Below are positions 51,768 through 64,000 of a DNA stretch of 64,000 bases, piece after piece; positions within the stretch are counted from its first letter, which is position 1, and the number at the start of each line of letters is the position of its first letter. This DNA comes from Purshia tridentata (Eukaryota; Streptophyta; Magnoliopsida; Rosales; Rosaceae). The DNA is taken from the NCBI GenBank assembly GCA_003254885.1, contig QANT01003437.1, positions 84,500 through 148,499 of the forward strand, given 5' to 3'. Made by a program: the position numbers and the translations under genes. Below the pieces are notes generated by a model. That model worked only from the letters and a program-made list of their open reading frames with translations. It was not told the origin of the DNA and did no database searches.

Positions 51768-54700
51768 ATGGAAGTGGGAAGGTTACCAATCTCAGCATCA
51801 CAGAGAGGCAAATTGATATCAGCAGGCTACACCACTCTCCTCTCGCTCTCTTCTCTCTCTCCCTCCGACCTTGCTCGAGGTAATCATCCCCACCCATCTC
51901 CCTGCTGTGAAATTTATGTGATTTTCTCAGTTGGGTTTCTGTCAAATAATGAAAGAGACAAAACTTTTCAACTGGAATGATTGGGTGGTGGGTAGTTCAA
52001 TGATTCTTAGAAAATGGTTCATAAAGGCCCTAAATCTTCCAAATAATAATTGAAGAATTTGACAAAAGAGAAAAAATAGAAGGTATTTTTCGATGTTGTT
52101 GGAACTCAGAAGAGTTAACCCATGTGACCTGAGTTTGCAAAATGAAGTATTATATTATGGTCGGCTGCTTTCGAATTTTGGGTACCATTTTAAATATTAT
52201 CATTTTGGATGGCATTGTATTTATGTAGATTTTTCTCTACAATGACATTGTAGAACTTATTTTGGCAACTACTTCTATGTTACATATTCTGATAGGTTTA
52301 GGTTCTGTACGTCATTTAAAGTTTTCTATTGTAATTTATTTCTGTAAGGAAATCTGCATTGATTTTGATAAAATTTTTAAATGTGATGATTGAATTTTTC
52401 TAGCATTCTTTATTGATCAACAGATCTAAAAATTTCGGAGAGTGAAGCTTTTGAAATCCTGAAGGTTGCATCACATGGTTGTAGTTTGGACCAACCAGAT
52501 AAAAACAATGCTATGGTCAATGGTAAATATCTATTTGACCTATATATAATTATATAAACTCCTCCTCAAATTAAGTGTTTTTTCTTTTTCAATTTATGTG
52601 AAATATCTATATCCTTTTGGTTTCCCTCTTTACTGGCATGGTGGCTTCACTAGGCTCATGAGGGCCAAATACAATGACTTAACCTGCATCATTAAGTACT
52701 CAGCTAAAAGGTTGGAATTGGCCACACTCTTTACTTTCTCTGTTAAACATACTTTACAACACAATGCTCAAATTTAGGGGCAAAAGAAAAAGAAGAAGAA
52801 GAAGAAGAAGAAGAAGAAAATGCTGTATTTTTACTACTGTGAAAAAACTAATATAAGAGTGCAACTGCAAATCTTATTCTAATTCATTAATAAAGGAAGA
52901 CAATGCAACACTATATATAGAGAAGAAAGAAGAAATCTTAAACCGACTTACATAAGAACACCAAATAAAAACCAAAACTGGTAAGGAAAGTTAATATAAA
53001 TCATAAACACACATGGACACCCAAACCAACAGACAGCTCTCACAACTATTATGAACCTAGGTCTCCAAGGAAGACTGCTATTTGAATTAAGAGTATACAG
53101 CAGTTTGAGAGTTAGTGGCTATATAAAGCTTCTAACTGGTAAACCATGGATTTCTCTGGGATAATCCTAAAGAAAGCCCCATCACAGACCCATAACACAT
53201 GATTTCCAATCACACACTGGACAATAATGTGGTTCTGCATGCATGTTTTCCATGCTGGTCAGTGCATGATACAAAATACAATATTGCACTTGTTAAATCT
53301 GTGTCATTTGAAAGTTGCCTTTTCACCTAACGTTGATAGCATTTTTTAACCCTGACAATAACTGTGACCTACTTTTTCTTTGAACTTCTTCTTGCATACA
53401 GATTAACCCGCCATTTAGACAAGGTTAGTAGGTACTCACTTCCATTTTTCATACCATCATTAAGTCATATAATACTTTGATTGTATGTCATTTCTTCAAC
53501 ATTTTGTAATACTTTTCAAACTAAAGTTGCCTCTTCATTGGTTGTCATGCATTACCATTGATCACAACACAGTAATCATAACTGAGTGCATTTTTATGTA
53601 ACTATTTTATCTGTTAGAGTTGATTTACGTTTGATTCTCGATCATTATATTTATAGGACAATTTTTTGTTTTTTATCCTTAATTTTGAAAGATTTGCTCA
53701 AGCTGTAAATTTATGCCACATTTTTTTTTTTGGAAAGTAAAGTTCAAAAGTAACTTCTTTTCTATACCCTTGTAGGTGCACAAACAGCTTGGGAAATGCT
53801 CCATGAAGAGCAGTTGTTTCCACGCATCACTACATCCTGTGCCGATCTAGATAACATCCTTGGTGGGGGAATTAATTGCAAAGAAGTTACTGAAATTGGT
53901 TAGTTATTCTTTTACCTTTTTCTTGGAGTAATGTGTATGGTATGGCCATCCATTTGTATGCTTTTGTCTTCATTGTTAATGAGCACAAAACTGTGGCAAG
54001 CTTTTAATTGGTCAGGAGATGATTTTTATTGGATTTCATTTTCTTAAAACATTTAGGTGGAGTACCGGGGATCGGTAAAACACAGCTGGGGTATGGAGTT
54101 TTCCTTTATTGTTGTTTTTCTCTGATTCTTTCATTTGTTTCCAAAGACATTGAATGAATACTTTGCTTTGAAGGATTCAACTTGCAGTGAACGTGCAAAT
54201 TCCAGTTGATTATGGTGGCATAGGTGGCAAAGCTGTATATATCGGTCAGTGTGTTAACTTTTTTGCTGTCTTCATATTTTGTGTTTGGCGAAGATTTCCA
54301 GTTGCATTTTGTGTTTAGAATATGGTGCTTGCATGATACTTTAGATACAGAAGGCAGCTTTATGGTGGAGCGGGCTCTGCAAATTGCTGAAGCTTCTGTA
54401 GTGGACATGTCAAATTATAGTGAGCTTTTGCGGAGGGAATCTCAAGCTTGCCAAGTTGAAATTCAGCCTACTGACATCTTGGAAAACATATTTTATTTCC
54501 GCATCTGCAGTTATACAGAGCAAATTGCCCTGATAAATTACTTAGACAAATTCATCTTGGAGCATAAAGATGTACGTATAGCATTAATATATTGATTTGC
54601 ACTGTGCCTTAATGCATCTTACAGAATCATATATGCATGGAAGTTGCATTTTCATATGAGTATGTGTGTGTTTGTTCATTTTGTCGATAACTTGATGAGA

Positions 54701-55747
54701 CTTCTTGATACATACTTTTATGCCTTGCTTTTGTATTATTTCTGTTATTTTATTGGCTGATGTCTCACTCATTTGTGAACTGAATCTGGTTTTCTAATTA
54801 TTTTTTTCATTGAATGCACTACATATTTTCATCCCTGGATGTACTAATTTGTCTTCAAAAAAATTTTCAGGTTAAAATAGTTATTGTTGATAGCGTTACT
54901 TTTCACTTCCGCCAAGATTTTGAGGACTTGGCTCTGAGAACTCGATTACTTGGTGGAATGGCCTTAAAGTTGATGAACCTTGCCAAAAAATATGATCTGG
55001 CAGTAAGCAGTGGTTTTCATTTCTTGAAAAGTATTCTAAACTAGTGAACTCATCATATATAAGCTGATGTGATTTTTCTTGGTCGATGAGTTAATGTAAT
55101 TTGAATGCAAGGGAATGGTCATAAGTTTCGAGACTTAATTTCTCTTTTTGTAATGAATGGGTCCATTGCAATATGCCAATATCCATTGACAGCAATGACA
55201 GGTCTGTTAGCAATATCTTGGACAGATTTTTTTTACAAGACATATATTACTATGCTCTTTCAATCACACTTCTTGGGGAGATCCTCATAATTTTCTTCTT
55301 AATGGACCTCTAGTATTCTTGCTTTATTTACTTTACCTTTTTGGGTTCCAACGTTTGCCACTCTGTTCTCTGTGGCAGGTTGTCATATTCAATCAAGTGA
55401 CCACTAAGTATACAGAAGGTTCGTTCCAATTAAGTCTTGCATTGGGTAAGTTCTTATCTGGGTTAGTTCCCACCTCCAACTTCAACTCTCATTTTTTATG
55501 GTCAATATATTACTTTCCATAATCACTTGGCATCCTTGAGAGACCTTGAGATTGTGCTTCATTGTGTCTAGGTGATAGCTGGTCACATTCGTGCACAAAT
55601 CGAGTCATATTGTATTGGAATGGCGATGATCGGAATGCATACATAGACAAGTCTCCTTCTCTACGGTCGGCATCAGCCCCATTTTCTGTGACCAGTAAAG
55701 GGATTAGGAATTCTGCTTCAAACCATAAGCGAATCAAATTGATGTGA
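51768..55747 (+). CDS. RAD51C: DNA repair protein RAD51 homolog 3 (RAD51 paralogue C)
   Basis: A RecA-fold ATPase acting with XRCC3 and other RAD51 paralogues in homologous recombination and meiotic repair in the nucleus. Nine exons: 51768-51879, 52424-52522, 53776-53898, 54057-54090, 54174-54244, 54345-54571, 54871-55002, 55379-55445 and 55572-55747, joining to 346 residues, normal for plant RAD51C. The N-terminal helical domain (1-85) is followed by Walker A GVPGIGKT (113-120), the [13 protein letters not shown] region and Walker B VKIVIVDS with D229, then FNQVTTKY and [14 protein letters not shown] (loop 2 region). A basic C-terminus (HKRIKLM) resembles the nuclear signal of the family. 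Introns 1 to 3 are the longest, and intron 2 holds a (GAA)n tract at about 52788-52818. Confidence 0.96.
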
Positions 55748-58400
55748 GATTTAAAATTGGGTTGGTGAGATACAAACTTCGTGTATCATTTTTGTTTTTC
55801 CTTTCTGCTTTGAGTAGATGGGTAATACTTCATTTTCTTCCAACAGTTATTATAGATGAGAGAATGGAAAAGTGAATTGTTTCATTTTCTTCTATGCATC
55901 ACTTTTTTGTACAAATACATCATTGAGAATAGAACATGTAAAGAGAATGGTCGCCAGAATTGCAAATGGAACAATGTGTCCTTGTATGAAACACTGAAGT
56001 CTGGGTTGTATAACTTTTATCGCACTGATGGAACACAGACAAATTGAAATATTATCAAATCAAAATGATCGAAATTTTGTTAAAAGTTTTAATTGTTTTA
56101 GACTAAATTTTTACCAAAATCAAAATTTTAAGGGAAATTTTTATTGAAATTTTTATATTTTTTAACCTTCCAAATTTTGTCGAAATGCAAAATTTAATTC
56201 TTTGCGTTTATACTTCCACTTGGTTAACTTATGCTTTTATATCGTGTTAAAGCAACTTTGTTGGGGTTGGTGAAGTTGCTACTTGACCATTTAGGTAGGA
56301 ATTAGGTGGCAATCATACTTTGATCTGATGAGGTCACTTGAATGATCACAGACTACTGTTTAAGGTTGAAGCGAACTCCAGTGCATGATTTTTTTTTTTT
56401 TTTTCCGNTTTTTTTTTCCGGTTTCTTTTTATTCAAATTAACTTGATTTGTATAACCATATCACCCACTATGACCTATGGTTATACAGATGGAATTTGGT
56501 CTTTTAAACTAATAATAATAGAAAACTCAGTATTCTTGTTTGTATTACATTGGACTATATTTTATTACATATATATATAATATTCAACCAAAATTATACT
56601 GTATTTATAATCCATTCTAGTACAGTTTAATACAGTGTACTAAATACTTCTATTTAAACTCCAAAAGAAACACAAAAATTGCTCGTCCACATTGTCAAAA
56701 AGTTATTGAAAAGCTTTAGGCTAACATTGGATCGGATTTACCTATTTTAAGTTTTCCTCCTCATTTTGTTACTGCTTTTTTGCATGAGTATAATTAGCTT
56801 CAGCTCCATTCTGATGCAGTTTTTTTTTGTTGTGTTTTGAGTTGTTTACCATTCAAAAGAAAAAAGTTATTGAAATTATATTTTTTTTTCTAAGGATAAA
56901 ATTGAGTTGGCCAGCCATGATGTTGAATTATTGAATATGGTAAAGTTTCTTTCTTTCCCTAAAATAGTATATCCCCTTTAAAGTCCCTCTATGGATATTT
57001 ATGATAAAAGTGATAGGTTGAAATTTTAAATAGCATCACATGAGTGGAGTAGCAGCCAAGTGTTCAATTTCTGTTTAGATCAGATGGATTTTTCTTTTCC
57101 TTTTGGCTGCTATATATATAAAAATACATGTGTAGAGACATTATTATATAATACTATATGTCAGCAAATAAGGATAATATAACAAAAAGTTGCAATTGTC
57201 AAACATAGGGTGCTGAAATAGTAGCAAATTTTGAACTATGGATGAGTGAGGTTTTCAAGTTTGAATGGCAAGAGGTTAATGCATCTTCCTAATCAACCTT
57301 CACCATTTTTAACAAATCTTCAACCCAAAGGAAATACTACTATATTGTCATGGACTCATAGACCTTCTTCCACCAAACTCTTTCATCTTTCTTACTCTCC
57401 AACGACCCACCAAAATTGATACAAACCTTGAATTGAGACTATTATTATGGACTAATTAACAAAGTTTTTATGTCTTATTTCTTTTTAATTCTTAAAGTGA
57501 GATAACAATTTCATCCAATGATCCACTTTCATGCCTTATTTATTTGACTTTCCATCACTAAGTTTATATTTTGAATTTTAAGGCTATTTTTAGAGCAAAT
57601 GACTCCTCATTTTATGGGGATTGAAACAATAATTGATAATCATATCTTGATTGCCAACTCAATCCCATCTTGATTATGATTTAAATGAGTAATATTCAAT
57701 CTTTTCATTATCTAAATGAGTTAAAATTATAAACTTTATGGCACACGAAAGTAATAAAATAGACAAGTCATGAAAAATAGTCATTTGATGAAAATCTCCA
57801 TTCAAATATGGAGATGGTTTATATAATAAGCTTAATTCCATACTATTTTGGGTGATAAGTCATGCAAATACATTAGAGTTTATATTTTCATTACTCCCAC
57901 CCTCAAGTCCAATTATGTTGTTAACATAGGAAAGGACTAAGTTGTACCACCCAAGGTAGCAGCCATCATCTGCTAAAATGTTACCAAACATCCTATCCAA
58001 GCCAAGTTTAGCCAGCGGACAAACCAAGGTTGTTGATCCATCACCAAAACAAAATTAATAGATAAATATATAAACCAGAAAGTCAAAAGAGGAAAATGAT
58101 TTTCCCAAACTAAATTGGTTTTTCACTTTTTCACACACCCCACCATAAGTTAGAAAATATATTATACACCAAAAAAAAAAATCAAAATATAGAGTCATAA
58201 TTTGATTACTACATTAACAAAAAAAATGGAAGGCAGAGCATTTCCTAACTCCTACCCTCAGTCAACGGCTGAGATTGGATCTGCATTGAATCTGACGGTC
58301 AGCTCCTTCCTCTACCTGTCTTCTTGTGTAGACGAGAAGCCCAAAGCCCAGCTCCTCCTATCCGATAAAATCAAAGAGCCTCAACGGTCTCACAGACTCT
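55748..58400. other. RAD51C 3' flank and AT-rich intergenic DNA
   Basis: No gene recognised. It contains a T-rich homopolymer with an N (56391-56420) and low-complexity AT DNA. The last 200 bases contain a GATAA (I-box) word at 58364 and a CT-rich leader (58399-58460), probably the transketolase promoter and 5' UTR. Confidence 0.55.
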
Positions 58401-58480
58401 GAGTCTCTCTCTCGCTCTCTTTCTTCTTCAACTCTCTGTTCTGTCTGTCTCTCTCTGAGCCAAAATCCAGAGACCCAGTA

Positions 58481-61400
58481 ATGACTTCATCTACATCTGT
58501 GACTCTCTCCCAAGCCCTCTTGGCGCGGGCCATTTCTCACCATGGCTCGAACCCATCATCGGACCGAGTCTCTCTCTCATCAGCCCTCACTTTGCCTACT
58601 TTTTCAGGCCTCAAATCCACTTCTTCATCATCGTCTTCAGCTTCTACGTCGTCCAAGCTGTCCCGGTTCCAGCGCCGCCGTGTCGGTTCGAGCCGGCCGG
58701 TCCGGGCCACCGCCGTAGAGACTCTGGACAAGACCACAGAGAACTCTCTGGTCGAGAAGTCGGTCAACACGATCCGGTTCTTGGCCATTGACGCTGTTGA
58801 GAAAGCGAATTCGGGTCACCCAGGTTTGCCCATGGGCTGTGCTCCGATGGGTCATATTTTGTACGATGAGATCATGAGGTACAACCCCAAGAATCCCTAC
58901 TGGTTCAACCGTGACCGGTTCGTCTTGTCTGCTGGACATGGGTGTATGTTGCAGTATGCTCTGCTTCACCTTGCTGGATATGACAGTGTCAAGGTGGGTT
59001 TTTTGCTGGTTTTATTTTCTGGGTTTTGTTTCTTTGTGAGTTTTGTGTGTTTTGATTGAATTGGTATTTGAATGGAGAATTAGGAACTGGAGGAAAAGAG
59101 CTTTGAACTTGGTTTTCTTGTACACTTATTTTTTTGGGCTCTCTCTCTCTCTCTGTGCACACAGACAGGTTTTGGTTCTGCGTGTTTGTTTTGGGAAATT
59201 CATGTGTTTGGACATATGCATGTTCTTTCTGTTTTTGTGAAGACATTTTTAAACATACTTTATTCATTGATTGTTCTTAACCATATTTCGATACGGGTAC
59301 CTTTTCCTTTGAAGCCTTAGACGCATCCAGCCATCCCCACCTTCTTTTTTTTGTATATAAGTTCTCGTATCATTATTGTTAGCTTTGCTGAAGTCTAATT
59401 TTTCCCGTATAATTTACGAAGGTCGGTTATGAACTGATTATTTGGTTTTTGGATCAATGATTAGGAAGAAGACTTGAAGAGCTTCCGTCAATGGGGAAGC
59501 AAGACCCCTGGACACCCTGAGAACTTTGAGACACCTGGTGTTGAAGTCACAACTGGTTAGATTCTCCCTTCAATTTCTTTTTATATAATTAAGTACTTCT
59601 AAGCTTGAAGGTTAATTGATCAGGTTAATTGATCACTCTTTTTCCTTAGCTGGTATTCTTAAAATTATCTTTATTTGATTTGATGCAGGTCCTCTGGGGC
59701 AAGGCATTGCAAATGCTGTTGGGTTGGCCCTTGCTGAGAAGCACTTGGCTGCACGTTTCAACAAACCAGACAGTGAAATTGTTGACCACTACACGTAAAT
59801 AACTACCTTATTGTTTGAACTTGTTTGTACTTACTCTGTCTTGATGTGAAATTTGTAATGCTTTGGTTTTGCTTAGTAGTATTGGTGTTGTTTCTCTGCA
59901 GATATGTTATATTGGGTGATGGTTGTCAAATGGAGGGTATTTCAAATGAAGTTGCTTCCCTCGCAGGGCATTGGGGACTTGGGAAGCTGATAGCATTCTA
60001 TGACGACAACCACATTTCCATTGATGGAGATACTGAGATTGCATTCACTGAGAGTGTTGATACCCGTTTTGAGGGTCTTGGGTGGCACGTTATCTGGGTG
60101 AAGAATGGAAACACCGGGTATGATGAGATTCGGGCTGCCATTAAGGAAGCAAAGGCCGTCACAGACAAACCCACTTTGATAAAGGTGAGATATATGATGC
60201 TTTTTAGATTGTTGAATATAGTACGCTTGGATGCAATGTCAAGGAAAACCATTTTTTTATGATCTGTTATATTTGTCACTTATTTATTGGAAAAAAGTCA
60301 TAATAATACTGGTAATTGTTTAACAGCTTAACTAACTTTGTCATTGAATTTTAGTAAGAGGTTATGTTGCATGAATTTTGGGATAATTTAAAAGGCCCAT
60401 TTTTAGAGTTCAAAGGGACTTTGATTTATCCAAATATGCATTGTGGCATTTTCTGTAGAAAATATTTGTCAGAGCAGGTCTTATTTTAAGGTTCATTTTG
60501 ATCCGATATTAGTCAATGTCATGTTGACTGTTTGTATCTTCACAGGTGACAACAACCATTGGTTTTGGATCTCCAAACAAGGCAAATTCATACAGCGTAC
60601 ATGGTGCTGCACTGGGTGCCAAGGAAGTAGATGCTACCAGGAAGAACCTTGGATGGCCATATGAACCTTTCCATGTGCCGGAGGATGTAAAAAGGTAAAT
60701 ATTATTTTATTAAATGTTCTGTTTAATCAGTCTTCTTGCATTAAACATCATCTTTTTTTGGTTCTATTTTAGTCATTGGAGTCGCCATACTGCTGAGGGT
60801 TCTGCTCTTGAGGCAGAATGGAATGCCAAGTTTGCTGAATATGAAAAGAAGTACAAGGAGGAAGCTGCAGAGCTGAAGTCCATCATTAATGGTGAGCTAC
60901 CTGCTGGTTGGGAAAAGGCTCTCCCGGTGAGTAAAGATCTGTCTTTAATTGCCCTTTTTCTTACTTTAAGAGCTTATTTGGTTATTTTATATGTGACTTA
61001 TCTGTCAATGAGCACAAAAATGTTTGGGCACGCATTCTGGCTGGCATCGATAGCATATTTTGGCTTATTTGGGTTCCTGCATTTGGTTAGTGTCTAGTTG
61101 GGGTACAACCTTAACCGAGTATCAAAAATTGGCCAGGCCTGCTTTGTTTGTTCTGAGATAAACCATATTGTATATTAATGTAGCGAGTTAGGATTGCATA
61201 TGAAAGTCATCTTATAAGGTCTACTGATTGCTCTTTTTGCAGACTTACACTCCAGAGAGCCCAGCTGATGCTACCCGGAATTTATCTCAGACAAACCTTA
61301 ATGCCCTTGCGAAAGTTCTCCCTGGTCTTCTTGGTGGCAGTGCGGACCTTGCTTCTTCCAACATGACTTTGTTGAAAAGTTTTGGAGACTTCCAGAAGGA

Positions 61401-62202
61401 TACTCCAGAAGAACGCAATATTAGGTTTGGTGTTAGGGAGCATGGGATGGGAGCCATCTGCAATGGTGTTGCCCTTCACAGCCCTGGATTGATTCCATAC
61501 TGTGCCACTTTCTTTGTTTTCACTGACTACATGAGAGCTGCCATAAGGATCTCTGCCTTGGCTGAGGCTGGAGTTATCTATGTTATGACCCACGATTCAA
61601 TTGGGCTTGGGGAAGATGGACCAACCCATCAACCGATAGAGCACTTGGCAAGTTTCCGGGCAATGCCCAACATTTTGATGCTCCGCCCAGCTGATGGGAA
61701 TGAGACTGCTGGGGCATACAGGGTTGCGGTCCTTAACAGGAAGAGACCATCTATCCTTGCCCTCTCTCGGCAAAAGCTGCCTAATCTTCCTGGAACTTCC
61801 ATTCAGGGAGTCGAGAAGGGTGGCTACACTATATCAGACAACTCTTCAGGTAACAAGCCAGATGTTATTTTGATTGCAACTGGCTCTGAATTGGAAATTG
61901 TTGCTAAAGCTGGTGATGAACTCAGAAAGGAGGGGAAGGCTGTTAGAGTAGTCTCCTTTGTTTCTTGGGAACTCTTTGATGAGCAATCAGATGAATATAA
62001 GGAAAGTGTTTTGCCAGCTGCTGTAACAGCAAGGGTTAGCATTGAGGCTGGATCAACATTTGGGTGGCACAAGATTATTGGAAGCAAAGGAAAGGCAATT
62101 GGAATTGATCGTTTTGGGGCAAGTGCACCAGCAGGAAGAATATACAAGGAGTATGGAATTACTGCAGAGGCAGTTATTGCAGCAGCAAAAGAAGTTAGCT
62201 AG
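58481..62202 (+). CDS. TKL: Transketolase, chloroplastic
   Basis: A thiamine-diphosphate enzyme of the Calvin cycle and pentose phosphate pathway that moves two-carbon units between sugar phosphates in the plastid stroma. Seven exons: 58481-58993, 59465-59555, 59689-59794, 59902-60184, 60546-60694, 60773-60926 and 61243-62202, joining to 751 residues. Residues 1-75 are a Ser-rich transit peptide, probably cut near RPVRATAVE. Motifs: [14 protein letters not shown] (substrate/cofactor), [14 protein letters not shown] with a downstream N273 (ThDP-Mg site), [11 protein letters not shown] with the catalytic Glu at E498, and [16 protein letters not shown]. The last exon carries the whole pyrimidine and C-terminal domains. 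Possible AATAAA at 62294-62299. Confidence 0.97.
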
Positions 62203-64000
62203 GGAACTTGTTTAAAAATTTGGTTTTGGTTGGAGATCAGGGTAAGAGGCCACATTCTAGTGATTTGTTTCATGTTATGGTCTCTTCTGTTTTAATAAAA
62301 ACATTATTTTTCGTTTGCTGCTTATAATTCTTCAGTGAAGAAAAATAGATCAAAAGAGGGAGTAGGCTTTGAGAATGCTCATGTATTTTGTAACAACTCT
62401 TGGAACTGTCTTGAGTTTTGTAATGTTCTGTGGTTAATTAATGAGTTTCACTTTCTTCCATCCTTTTCTTCACTTTCATTTGATGACACGATGGGATTGT
62501 CTCTTTTGTTCCCTTCTCATAGAAATCAAAGAATTATGACCAATTTAGACTAGATTTTTTCTATCCTCAATAATGGAAAGTGAATTTGTGAATTTTTTTT
62601 GGTTTTCTGTACTCTACAGAAAATTTAGTTAAATGGAAGGGTGGTTCTGAGCACAAAATTAATGAAATGGATGGCTAAAGAGAATTGGATGGATGGTTAG
62701 AAAGAGGGTTTTTGTTCCCACCATGAAAGTGAATTTGTGTGTATTCTAAAGTTTGGATAATTGGATTGGATATTGGTTTCAAGCCATTAAAAAATTGTAG
62801 GGTAATCCATATTAAGATGACCTTCCAAGTTGTGGCAGTTGCAAATTTCTAGGAAATGGGATCCACAAGTGGGTGATGAAGTTTGTGGTTGTTGAAGCTC
62901 CTGACCTCAGACCTATCCATATTGTCTTCTACCATTCCACCGCCCAAACTTCACTCATACCAAAACTTGCATCCAAACACATATCGGTGTTTCCTTCACT
63001 CTAATATCCTTCACTGGAATTGACAGTAAAGTTTGGTGCTGGCAGTGGGACCCATTATTCCAACAATATGATAAGGTTCTTCAGAGAATTACAGCATATT
63101 CTTTTATATCTAAGCTCGTTAGACTGGTTACACAAGCCCGACCTACTTCTAGCTTCAAGTTATCGAATGGAAGTCTTGGTGTATATATTCCTCTCAATTT
63201 GGTGAGTTTAGAAAATGCCCTATGCATGATATTTATGCTATATATTCATCTCGACATTCACAAATGAAAAAGTACATTAGAGTAAGATGCGCGCACACAC
63301 ACATGCATGAGATTTGTCACCTAACTCTTGTATGTATCTAAGAGTAATACCAAGTGTTGCTTAGCTTAAAAGAAAAATGATGAACACGTCCAAATCATGT
63401 CACCATTCATTGACACAATGCAGCTTTGACTAGTTGCTGCAAAATCAATAGAGCACAAAAAGGATATTCTTGATGCTTAAGAAATTTGAGCTTAATTTTC
63501 ACCTTTCAAAATTCGAAGGGCCAATGGCTCATGGCTGCATCAAACGCAAATAACATGGGCCATGGCCACATAAAGGACCAGCATGGACCGACCCAAAAAT
63601 GACTCTGGAGAAAAGCCCATGTTTGTACATTCATGGACCAGCACGAATCTTTGATCTAAAACTATAAATAAATAATTAAAAAGGGTTTAAGGTATAAAAT
63701 AATCATACGTACTAATAGATGTATAAGCATAAACCAAATAGTATCATCAATTTTAAGTTTTGTTGACAAGTAGAATTAGGGTTTATAGAAGAAAAAAATT
63801 ATGGAAAAAGATGAGTGAGTGAGATGATAATAAGAAAGTAGATGAGTATTTGAGTTGGTATCTCAAATGATATTATATGAATAATGGGAGATAGGAAGAG
63901 GTTTTTTTTTTTTCCAAATTTAATGGTGAGTGTAAAAGTGAGTGGGGAAATATAATAAGGGATAAGTATATAAGTACTCTTATTAAAAAACAATCAAATA
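62203..64000. other. Transketolase 3' UTR and intergenic DNA
   Basis: AATAAA lies about 90 bases after the stop. The rest is AT-rich with no supported gene, with a few site-II-like words (GGGCCA, TGGGCC) near 63519-63564 and a poly-T run near 63903. Confidence 0.55.

Noticed and set aside
51589-51945. 118-codon minus-strand frame over the start of RAD51C
   Set aside because: It crosses an N and a poly-A tract and is antisense to RAD51C exon 1.

Overview
This is a plant nuclear window. Genes have many GT-AG introns, intergenic DNA is AT-rich with MITE-like foldbacks, and several products are plastid or mitochondrial. The gene set and protein similarity suggest a core eudicot, possibly Rosaceae (Prunus-like); the species call is inference. 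Two single N characters (near 51677 and 56407) lie in homopolymer runs of the assembly.

Layout. 1-1.6 kb: the first two exons of tubulin-folding cofactor D (minus), running off the left edge. 4.0-4.6 kb: a secreted PMEI/invertase-inhibitor-domain protein (minus). 6.9-9.5 kb: a DUF641/GIL1-type protein with likely 5'-UTR introns (minus). 9.7-13.7 kb: AT-rich DNA with an F-box/LRR relic and a short-palindrome array. 14.7-15.6 kb: a Ycf20-like (DUF565) plastid membrane protein (plus). 18.0-21.5 kb: a large two-module nitroreductase/SagB-type protein (minus), head to head with mitochondrial arginase at 22.7-26.7 kb (plus). 45.2-50.1 kb: mitochondrial tRNA threonylcarbamoyladenosine (TsaD/Qri7-type) enzyme (plus). 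51.8-55.7 kb: RAD51C (plus). 58.5-62.2 kb: plastid transketolase (plus).

The 28-45 kb interval is the unusual part. It holds an inverted, internally deleted copy of the 3' half of arginase, a second direct-orientation fragment of the arginase 3' UTR, a Mutator-like MITE with a 9-bp target duplication, and a dispersed family of at least six related minus-strand copies of an unrecognised, leucine-rich, multi-membrane-segment protein (family X). Only one copy keeps a long ORF with the start codon it shares with a second copy. A flanking module is repeated with them. I read the interval as a segmental-duplication nursery for a lineage-specific gene family between two conserved single-copy genes.

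The conserved genes do not form a pathway cluster, as expected for a plant chromosome. They cover microtubule assembly, cell wall, photoprotection, arginine catabolism, tRNA modification, recombination repair and the Calvin cycle. Exon boundaries were read by hand from splice signals, and phase was checked so that every joined CDS is a whole number of codons.
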